From: Barthelona sp. PAP020 | Taxonomy: Eukaryota > Metamonada: BaSk clade | Length of the DNA: 27,869 nt | Direction of reading: 5' to 3' | Assembly: GCA_040182905.1 (NCBI GenBank) | Contig: JARQWU010000127.1 | Location: 1 to 27,869 of the forward strand | In this document: positions 8,709 to 19,300 of the stretch, piece after piece | Position numbering within the stretch: position 1 is the first letter of the stretch | Layout: each line of letters opens with the position of its first letter | The notes under the pieces: model-generated | Database searches by the model: none | Told to the model about the DNA's origin: nothing | What the model saw: the letters and a program-made list of their open reading frames with translations, nothing else | Program-made: the position numbers and the translations under genes

Positions 8709-9052
8709 AAAGGTGAGTTATATCATAGGATTACATTTGCCTGAAAGAAAATTGAAATTTTCATTTTTGACCAAATTCTTCAAAAAATAAAAAAATATGT
8801 TGCAGTTTATAATTGAGATCTTTTGTTGCATAAAATATGAAAAAATTGATGGTTTAATGCTGGCAAACAAATATTCACCATTCTTTTTATTTTCCACTTT
8901 TTGCACTTGTTTACAATCAAAGTTATGAAAAAAGGTTATTTTAATCAACAGAATAAAAATATTTAATATGGCAAATCTTTGCTTCTATGGTCTCAAAAGG
9001 TCAAAATGGAAAATATTAAAAAGAGTTCAAATTGATTCTCAAAACAATTATT

Positions 9053-9057
9053 TCATA
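9053..9057 (+). promoter_or_regulatory. Initiator-like TCATA upstream of the DUF1015 gene
   Basis: TCATA matches TCA(C/T)(A/T). A start at its A (9055) would give a 28-nt leader before the ATG at 9083. This five-base pattern is common in such DNA, so support is mainly positional. Confidence 0.35.
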
Positions 9058-9082
9058 ATTAATCTGTTTAATTTTTTACCAT

Positions 9083-10324
9083 ATGGTTGTTGTTACCCCC
9101 TTTAAAGGTTTAGTTCCTCCTAAAGATGTTGTTCCAAATTTATGTTCTCCTCCTTATGATGTTATCAATTCAAAGGAAGCTCGTGTGATGGCTGGGGATA
9201 ATGAACAAACATTTTTGAGAGTTGTTAAGCCTGAAATTAATTTGGATGAGAATGTTCATATTTATGATGATTTGGTTTATGAAACTGGAAAACAAATGTT
9301 AAATAATTTTGTTGAAAATGGATTTTTAGTTCAACAAAACACTCCTTGTTTGTTTATTTATTCTCAAAAAATGGGAGAACATGTTCAATATGGAATTGTT
9401 GCCGGAGCTTCAGTTGAAGAGTATGGAAATGGTACCATTAAGCTCCATGAACAAACTCGTCAAGCGAAAGAAGATGATCGTACCAGAATGGTTAAAACTC
9501 AAATGGCTAATACTGGTCCTGTTTTCTTGACCTATAATGCCAACAGTAAAATTGATGAAATCGTTGATGATATTGTTTCAAAACCAGCTGATCGTTGTTT
9601 TGTCAACTATTTGAATGTTGAACACAAATTATGGATTGTTGAAGATCAAGAAATAATTGATAAGCTTGTTGATGAATTTGAGACTGTACCTGCTTCTTAT
9701 GTTGCTGATGGTCATCATCGTGCCCGTTCTGCTTGGAGAGTTGGTGCTGAATTGACTGAAGAAAAATCTAAAGTTGATAGTTCTTCCTTTTTGGCTGTCT
9801 TTTTCCCTCATAACCAATTACAAATTATTGATTATAACAGAATTGTCAAAGATTTGAATGGTTTATCTGTTGATGAATTCTTTGAAGCTCTTGAAGAATC
9901 TTTTGAAGTTGAGCTTGTCGAAGATGAAAACAAACAACCCAATCACAAATATCAATTCAGCATGTATATTGAAAAACAATGGTATCATCTCACTATTAAA
10001 GATGAAGTTCTTGAAGAACTTCCTCCAAAAGATCCTTCAGAAGCTCTAGGTTCTTACCGTTTAACTCAATTGTTATTGGATCCTATTTTGGATATTGGTG
10101 ATCTCAGAAAGTCTGACAGAATCGATTTCGTTGGAGGTATCAGAGGTTATGAAGAATTAGAAAAGAGAGTGGATGAAGATGACTTTGTTGTTGCCTTTGG
10201 TGTTGCTCCCGTTACAATTGAAGAATTAATGGAAGTTGCAGATGCTGGATGTCTTATGCCTCCTAAATCAACTTGGTTTGAACCCAAATTAGCTTCTGGT
10301 TTAGTTGTAAAGAAGATTGAATAA
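9083..10324 (+). CDS. DUF1015 family protein
   Basis: The 413-aa product spans the usual full length of the DUF1015 family, which is widespread in bacteria (often near serine-biosynthesis genes) and of unknown biochemical function. Family landmarks are clear. The N-terminus has PFKGLVPP and, shortly after, SPPYDVINS. Residues 121-133 read LHEQTRQAKEDDR, matching the family's HE-T-x-KE-DR block. Residues 207-213 read VADGHHR, its most conserved motif and probably its active or binding site. The C-terminus has FGVAPVTIEELMEVADAG and PPKSTWFEPKLASGLV, which are also typical. No targeting signal is evident, so it is likely cytosolic. Codon choice (CGT, GGT, ACC, GCC) looks less AT-driven than in neighbouring genes, which fits good expression or a bacterial origin. 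It converges on the DNA-PKcs gene with only 72 bp between stops. Confidence 0.93.
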   Translation: MVVVTPFKGLVPPKDVVPNLCSPPYDVINSKEARVMAGDNEQTFLRVVKPEINLDENVHIYDDLVYETGKQMLNNFVENGFLVQQNTPCLFIYSQKMGEHVQYGIVAGASVEEYGNGTIKLHEQTRQAKEDDRTRMVKTQMANTGPVFLTYNANSKIDEIVDDIVSKPADRCFVNYLNVEHKLWIVEDQEIIDKLVDEFETVPASYVADGHHRARSAWRVGAELTEEKSKVDSSSFLAVFFPHNQLQIIDYNRIVKDLNGLSVDEFFEALEESFEVELVEDENKQPNHKYQFSMYIEKQWYHLTIKDEVLEELPPKDPSEALGSYRLTQLLLDPILDIGDLRKSDRIDFVGGIRGYEELEKRVDEDDFVVAFGVAPVTIEELMEVADAGCLMPPKSTWFEPKLASGLVVKKIE

Positions 10325-10329
10325 ATAAA
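10322..10329 (+). terminator. TAAATAAA at the DUF1015 stop codon
   Basis: The stop TAA begins a double TAAA. It fits the trichomonad UAAA poly(A) signal overlapping a stop codon. The facing gene has its own TAAA on its stop, with 72 bp between them. Confidence 0.45.
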
Positions 10330-10395
10330 ATGCATCGGTTATATTTTTTTATTCACTAAATATTTTCACATTATGAAAAATAAGGAAAGAAATAT

Positions 10396-10399
10396 TTTA
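10396..10399 (-). terminator. TAAA at the DNA-PKcs stop codon
   Basis: On the minus strand the stop TAA (10397-10399) runs into A at 10396 and makes TAAA. It is the same arrangement as at positions 82-85 and 10322-10329. Confidence 0.45.
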
Positions 10400-13300
10400 C
10401 ACAAAAGCGGTCCACCCAATCCAAATTGAACTCAGTATAGCAGGATCAGCTGCCAATTCGATGATGATTTTTGAAACTTCTTCAAAAGACAACACATTAT
10501 TTGAATTGTTAAAATCCAAATATTGTTCCAGGATTTGGAAATTTGCAGCAAAATATTGACACACAGCTTCAACTTCATTTTGTTCTAACAATTGACCTAA
10601 TTCATTTGAAATATCATCATCATGTCTTTTCAAGATTTCCACAAAAGCGTTGAATCGCATTGTTCCTTCAAAACCAATGATACGTTCAACAACACGAATC
10701 ATAACTGAATTATTGTTGTTCCATTTTAATTGCTCAATATCATTCATTTTAAGGATAAAATGAACGAAATGAAGTGAAGGATGACATAAATTTAATCTAT
10801 TTTTGCAATTATTTTTGTTATTGAGATTATTGAGATCATTTGTATTGTTGACAAAAAGCATATCTTCAAGTACAGCTAAGATTTCATATTTTCTTTTGAA
10901 TATTTCAGCTAATTTACTTGAAAATTCCATCTGTAATTTACCCAACAAACTTAGGGGTGAAGTTAGCCCTGCGAATATGGGTGTTAATCTGAACAAGGTC
11001 AATTCTGGAACTTGTAATCGGATGGGAATATCAAAAGAATAACCAAAATCAATATGAAACATATTTTTTCTGTTGATTAATATGTTGGATAAATGTCTAT
11101 CCCCGAAATTAAAAAGGTAAGATGTAAGAGATAAATCAACGTATTGTTGAAACATTTGTTCAAGAGATTCAAAAAAAGATAAATAATTGGAAGATAAGCT
11201 TTTAATATAGTTTCTTATCACATATCTGAAAGAAAAATGTTCATTGATGAAATCAAGATACATATCTGCCGCCAATTCGGAGTTGATATTCAAATAAGCC
11301 AAGCATAGTTGTTGGGAATTGCTTAAATATTTTTGTAATTTACTCGTATCTTCAAGATTTTCTTTCAAAAAGCTTTCTTGATGTTTAGAGTAAGCAGTCC
11401 TCAATTGTTGAAATGATTCTTTGATAGTCATTTTTGAACGACTAGTTTCATCTGGAATTTCACAATATTCCAATAAATCCAACAAACTATTAGAATTTTC
11501 AACCCATTCAATTAAACCACATGTTTTATCCAAAGGAACTGTTTGATAAGCTAATTTACCAACTGTTGAATGAATTAATCTCAATAAACCTGAATCTAAT
11601 CTCAAATCTTCGCCTTGTTTGATCAAAATATTCACAGTTGAATGATTTGAAGTGATGAAGGTTAATTTTATAGGTTTACGAGCAGAAGAAATCATTTGTA
11701 TGGTACTTTGTACTGATAATAACATAATGTCATGTTTAAAAGGTGAATATATTGAATTTTTTTGCAAATGTTTTGGTAGTAGAGGAGAAAAATAATGTAG
11801 ATCATGAGTTCCATTGACTAATTCCTTTTGAAAAACCATTTCTAATGTTTTAAAATGAGAATTGAATTTTGAAATGGATTCCTTAGTATCTATTGAAGAT
11901 TTGATAATCGATTCAAATAATTTTTGAATGACACCAAATCTGATTTTGATTTTTTCAATTAAAAATAACCTTTCTTCAGAAAAGAATCTATCATATTTTC
12001 TGAGTGTAAAAAAATCATTGAATTCTGCCAAAGATTTCTCCTTTTCAGAATTAGTACTTGATTCCTTTCTTAAAATTTCAAATATGTTGCGAATCCAAAT
12101 AGGTAAAGGACAAAATAGCTTGAGCATAATCTTGAAATCAATATATATTACAGGTATCATTATTTCGAAGAAATTTTCAATAAATTTCATTAACTTTTCA
12201 AAATTTTCAAAACAACAAATTTTTAATAACTTTTCAAAGACAATTTCCGTGTCATCTTCCAACAGATCAATATCCTCCAGTTCAATATCATTCTTTTGTA
12301 AATCATTCATTAAAGGTGTTGAAATTGTTAGTAATTTGAATGTTTCTTTTTGAAGCATCAAAGGATAATATAATAATGAAGGACAAGAATCATTTAATCG
12401 TAAAATCAAAGGAATAGACAAAGGAATTAAACGAGGATCCGTTAAAGAATTGATTAAAAACTTAAATTCATTTTCCACAGAGATAAAATCATCAGGTAAA
12501 CCATCCAAAATGAAAAATAATTCACGATACATTTCAAACAAATTTTCTTCATATAATAGTCTGGCAATTTTGAACACTGCACTTAAACAAGCATTGGTTG
12601 AACATAAAACACCAATTAAATCGATAGCTAATCTAAACAATTTGTTTGATCTATTCATTTCTAATTGTTCTAATAAAATGGATAAAATTGAAGGATCATC
12701 AATTTTTTTAATATAAGTTTGTAAAATGTTTTCAAAAATATCATAATTTTTACACATCAAACTTTTTAATAATAATTTTTCCAAAGAATTATTTAAACAT
12801 TTTGAACAATATGTAAAATTAGAATCAATATTTAAGTTTGATAAATTAGAGAATAAAAGTTGAATATTATCGGAATCATTTTCTTTTTCTTTAAAATATG
12901 AATCATAAATAAAATGCATTTGATTTTTTTGAGAAATTGGAAGATCTTTTTTGATAATTGATGAAGCAATGAACTTATTTTCTGCTAGAATTGCCTTTTC
13001 AAACAAGATATCAGTAAATTGATAATCAATATCATCACAAATAGTTTTAGAATATTGATTACTCTTACTAAACAAATAATTCAATAAATTCGTACACTTA
13101 CTTACCATTTTTATATCATTCATTGTTTTTAATGAAAATTTTATCATATTTACCTTAATATTTAAATCATTCTCATTGATATAATCATTAATTATTTGAA
13201 TAAATGTTAAATCGTTTCTATCTAACCTAATTTGATTCTTTAATAACTCTTTATAATATTCTTTCAAATAATATGCACCAGAATCATATTTATTTTTAAT

Positions 13301-16300
13301 CAATTCTCCAATTACTTTCAAAAATTGGTAGCTTTTAATATTCTTATCATTACAACTATCCAAAATGTTCAAAAAATATTGTTCACTAATAATACGATCC
13401 AATGAAGACAATAAACCATTGATATATTTGCTAAAATAAAAATTCTCATAAAATTCATCTTTCAAGAAATAATTTACCAATTCTTTTTCTTCCTTTATTC
13501 CATAATCATTGGCATTTTGTCTTAATTCATTCACTAATGATGACCATTGAGACATATTCTCTAAACATTCCAGTATTTCAATTTCACAAACACTATTTAA
13601 AGTCGACTGTTCACTTAATCCATCTAAAGTCTCAATATACTTGTTTAAAGCATGATAATGATCATTTTGATTTCTATATCTAATAGCTTCATTTAAACTT
13701 TCAGGTACATTAATTTGTTGTGTTAAGTATATTTGACTTGATTCATCATGTGCCAATGTAGCAATTCTAAACAGCTCTTTTTGTAAATATTGCATTTGAA
13801 TGGTTAAAATATTGTAATTTGAACTTAATAAATCATTATTTTGATGATGTTTCATTTGTTCAATTTCATCCTCAATATTTTCTTCAGTCTCTAACAAAAT
13901 ATCTGTGTTTTCACCAAAATTATCAGTTTCATCTTCTTCTTCAATATCAAAAACTCCTAATAAATGTTGAGAAAGACTAAGGAGAACACAAAGCACTTGA
14001 TCTAATAAAATTTGTCGATTGGTTTGTAAAGCCATGGTTATCAAACGACTTTGTAATCTTTTACGTGGAATAATTAATTTATTCAATTCAGTTGTTATTG
14101 AAATGAAATTATCACGCATATTCATACGTTTAGTGAATGTTAACACATTAAAACCATAAGTCTCTGAGAAATTTAAAGTTGTAACAGTAATACGAGTATT
14201 TAAATGTTCAAATAATCCAATGAGACATTCAAAAAACAAATCTATTGTGTTTCTGGCAAGATTTGTCAATATCGCTTCACAAATGTTCAAAAAAAGATCT
14301 TTGTATTCATCAATACTTTCAAATATATATCCATCAACTAAAAATCTTAACAATGAAGAAATAATCTCTTCAACTAAAAATTTTCCCACATTCTGTGAAA
14401 ATACGGAAGTGATGATGATGGGTGACAACAATTGTTCCATATTCATCTCAATATCAGGTAATTCCCCTTTTTTATAACTTCTTATTCTGGCGCTTCTATT
14501 TTTTCTGGTAGTTTTATCAAAATTCTTTGTTTTACGCAATTGATTCTTCCATCTATTTCTTGGATTATCATTATATCGTTTAGCACCATAAGTTAGGTCA
14601 AAACCATAATTTTGTGATTGGGTTTGAGATTGTCCAGTTAAAGAAGAAGAAAATACACCGACTTCTGCTTGAGATGAAATAGTTTGAGAAAATAAACTAT
14701 ATTGAGTTTGTTGAACCATAAAACGAGGCAAAAAATTTAAAGTATTATCAAGAGATGATGATAGTTTTGTCAAATATTCACTAATTTCAGTATTACCATT
14801 GATTCCTTCTTTGATTTGTTGTGTTGACATTTGGATTTGTTGATAATTAAACAGGGTAAGTTTTGAAAATTCAAAATTATTCATTAACTTTGAAAATACA
14901 TAAGGTAAATTGGTAAACAAATGTAAATCATTGAAAACTCTCAACGATTTGACAATACATTGACAATATTCCTCAATTGTGAGAACATTAACTCCAGTTA
15001 AAGATGATGGTAAAACAGCAGTTAGAACCGTGGACATGACATGATTGAAAGACTTTTCATTTCTACTTGAAGTGTTCAATAATATTTCCAATAAAGCCTT
15101 ATCTTGAGTTTGCAACCAAATTTTACCAACCAATTCAACATAAGTTAAAACAATTTCTTCATTTTTAAAACCTTGATGGAAAGATTTTTCGAGGGCGATA
15201 CACAATTCACTTATTCTTTCTCGACAAGAAAAACTAATTTCATGTTTCATCAAATTATTTAAAATCTTGAAACTTTTGAATTTTACAGAAAAATCAGCAG
15301 ATTTAGCCGTTTCCAATATGAATTCTAACCCTTCTTCAAACTTTTCAACAGATATCAACTTTCCATCATCATAAACAAGAATATTACCCAAAAACTCCAA
15401 TATTTTAATGCTACTCAATAAAGAACAACCACTACCAAGTTTATTAAACAATAAACTTGTAAATTGAATGATTGACACAGGATAAATCTCACTAAGAGGT
15501 AATAAAACATTCAAAAATTTGTCAAAATTTTTCCCAGATCGATCAAACAGATTTAAAAATTTGTTTAAGTCTTCAGGTACCACTTCTACATAATCATAAT
15601 CATTTTTTATTGCCAAAGCTAAAGCACGCATCAATACATTAATTTCCTTCATGCTAATACCCTTGGATTGAAATAATGAAGCAAAAATTTCGAAGAGTTT
15701 TGAAAAACTAACAGAAGGAAACATTTGTTTTAAACTTAATTTCTGTTGACTGAATGTATGAAATAAATTTATTCCAACAAATTTGAAAATGGAACTTTTT
15801 TCCTTATTCTTCGAGAATAGAAATGCCATTAAAGGCTTGAAATTGATATCAACAATATGGACAAAATGTTTCAATAAACTGTTAAGCAATTTGATATTTC
15901 GTTTTACAATACGTTCATTTTCATCAGCACAACCACGTATCAAATGGTTTATAAATTGAGAAAAAGTTTCTTTCAAAGTTACTTTATTCTCTTCAATGAT
16001 AGATGACCATGTCAACAACATCAAAATACATTCAACTGTGAAATAATTAAATATTTTTGATTTTGAAGGACTTAATTCCAGTAGTGTATCAACGATAGGT
16101 TGAATTAAATAGGAAGCATACGGTTTCATCAACTCTGATCGATTCAAAATGACACGAATGGCAAAAAGTTTTAAATTGATGTGTTGTTTCAACAAATCAA
16201 GGAGGAAACCAACATAGGAAGGAATTTTTTCCAATGGTGTTAATTTTTTTCCTTCATTCAACGATTTCAACTCATCACAACATAAAATATCAATTGAACT

Positions 16301-19300
16301 GATAATAGCCCACATTGATGGTAAATTATTGAAATAATCACTTTGTAAACCAGTCATTGAAGAAATCAAATTGTTTGAATAAGCATTTTCAATGTTTATA
16401 GTCCAAGAATTATCTTGATTTTCATTATTTTGAGCATTTGAGCTTAATTTTTGAGCAATATCATAAGATAACGATTGAACATCAATTGAGGAAGCAAAGA
16501 GAGAAGAAGATAAAGAATTTCCTATTGTATTCATCGCTAAAGAACCAGGTAAAGAAATTAATTTCATTGCATCATTATTTGATAGTTGGGCATTATAAGC
16601 GTTTGAACTCATTCGTGAGACATCAGTTTGAAAAGTATTGTTTTCATTTTCTATTTCTAAAGGAATTTCTTCCATTGTACTGACGAAACAAAAATTATAT
16701 ATATTAAATTTTTCTTCACTTTTCGGTTTTTTCAGTAAAAACATATTTATTTGCTTGAAAAAGGTTATTTTACTCTTATCACGTACTTCTAAAACAGGTT
16801 CATGAAAAGATTTATAATATTGTAAATTGAACAAAATAGAAGTCAATAACAATGTGCAATATTGTTTGTATATCTCAAAACTTAACCAATTCATTTTATC
16901 TTCTTGTCCAATAACATTTTCATTTGATCGAATATTAATAACTAAAATTAAAATGTTCTTGGTATAAACATCTTTTCCACTAGGATCAATACCTTCACCA
17001 GAAAAAGTAGGAGCAATACGATTAATGAAAATATCTCTTGGAATTAAATCATAAATGTTTAATAAAATTTTCAATAGACAAGTTTTTTCTTTATAATACT
17101 CAGATATAGTTAAGATATGATCATCATCAAATACAAATAAATCAGTCTTTTTTTTAAAGGTTTTAAAAATTTCAAAAGTGGAATTATTTAATTGTTCATA
17201 AATTAATTTGCAATAATTTTCAAAAAATATATAGATCCATTCAAAGTCACTAGCAAGAACCAATAATCTCACTAAAAAATGTTCAATAACAAAACATCGA
17301 ACTTTAGAACATACATTTGAAGTGGAAAAAACTTTCATAAAAAATTCACAAAATATTAACTTTTCATGAGAATATAAACTTTTTAAACTCTTTAAAAAAA
17401 CTTTATAAACTTTCTGTTCAACAAATTTTTCATCATTAAACATTGGTAAAATACTTGTCAATAATAAAGGATTTCCAATCTCAATAGTCTTTTCAAAAAT
17501 TAAAGAAACAATATCTAAACCTTCAACCTTGTTAGAATCATTGTTGTAAGGCATTACACAATTCATAATTTTTGTTAAATTGCCCAAATGAAGATCATTT
17601 TCAGAAAGATCTTGAAAACGATTCAAATTCCCATATAACTCAATACAATCTTTAAGAAAAACAAATGAAAATTTCAAAGGTTCTTCAGCAACAATCTCCA
17701 ATAATTCTACAGCCACATTGGTCAATCCAATTGAATTTTTAGAGTTAGATTCACAATGATACATCAAATAGTTCAACAATACAACAAAAACCTCATTAAA
17801 TTTTGCACTAGAATCCACACCCAATAATTTGATTGCAGAATCAAACACACCATTTTCAATAAAGAAATCTGAAATCATCCCACAATCCAAAATTTGCAGC
17901 TTTAAAACATTGTGTATGCTTTGAAACAATTCAATATTTTGATTTAATTGTAATATTGAGGGCTTGTTCTTCAGAACAATCAAAGAATTGAATTTCATCA
18001 GGTCAAAAATCTTCAAATCACATTGAAAATTGTTCAATAGTATTTGCAAATATTCAGAATGTTTGAAAAAATCCAATTCATCTACAAAATTTTGGGAAAA
18101 ATTCAAAATTTTAACTAAAACTTTCATGATTTGTTGGATCTTAATTTCATTACAAAAACCTGCACTTAAATCACTTACCAAACACGTTTTTAAGGAATTC
18201 AAACCCATTTCAACTTTTGTTGAATCAAAATATTTGGTGAAGTCCAAACTTTCCATCAAATTTTGCAAATAATAACTTACTGTAAAAATTCCCAATTGTT
18301 CTCTAGGTAATTGAACATTTGTATCAACAATTAAAGAATTAAACAACTCGAATGAGATTTCAAAAGTTTCATTTATCATTCCCATAAAACAACCTTCCAA
18401 AATAGCTCCATAATTACTGTTTGAATTCCTTCGAATTGCTAAACACATTTCTTTCACACTATCAAAATAATTGCAAATCAAAGTTTCTTCAATATTCTCT
18501 AAAATAATAATAAAAAAGACAAAAGTTTCCAAAAATTGCGAGAGTATTAACTTGTCATTGCTTTCCTCAGTAGATGAAAAAATTACTTTAACATTATCTT
18601 GAATAGAACAAAAATGACATAATGAAACAATCAACTGATGATAGCGCTGAAACGTCAGTTCAGTACCTTCCAGATTTATCAACATGGGAACTAAAAATGC
18701 TGAAATGGATGCCTCAATGTGGGAAAAATCAACAAGAATCCATGATTGAATTGAAACAAGAAAATCGAAGAATCCACAACACTTTTTAATTTTCATTTCC
18801 AGTTCATCGTCACCATATTCAGCTAAATCTTCAGCAAAGCTGTTAAACAACAGTTCTAGGTTTTGATTTCGCAAATATTCAATGAATTCTTCATGGGTTT
18901 TAAAAAGCTTTGGAAGGTATTTCACACATCTTTTTCGAATCTCAACATTTTCATGGGCGCAATAAACTAAAATCAAATCCAACATGTCAATATATGTCAA
19001 GGGTTCATGACGATACAATTCATTTGTTTCATTGGGCACAACATTTAACATATCAAGGTAGCTCAAAATGATTCGGGGGAACTTTACCAGAACAAATTCA
19101 AGTTCATCAACAACAAACAAATGAATAGGATCAATTGTCAGTATTGAAACAAAGATAGTCATGATATATTTGGAAGTTAAATAGCTATTTTCTCTAATGT
19201 CCCTATATAAAGCTTTGAAAAGACTAAGTCCACCACTGATCTTTGTAGATTCTTTCGAACTAAGTAAATCACACAACCTGCTCATGATAACATCCATATT

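Larger units (their letters stand above)
8677..9082. other. Divergent intergenic region, kleisin to DUF1015 gene
   Basis: These 406 bp separate two divergently transcribed genes and must hold both promoters. Besides the tandem repeat near the kleisin end and an initiator-like TCATA near the DUF1015 end, I see only AT-rich sequence. A 76-codon minus-strand open frame (8718-8948) has no family character. Confidence 0.6.

Noticed and set aside
8718-8948. Minus-strand open frame of 76 codons upstream of the kleisin gene
   Set aside because: The composition follows the AT-rich background (Phe, Lys, Asn), with no motif, and it lies in a divergent promoter region.
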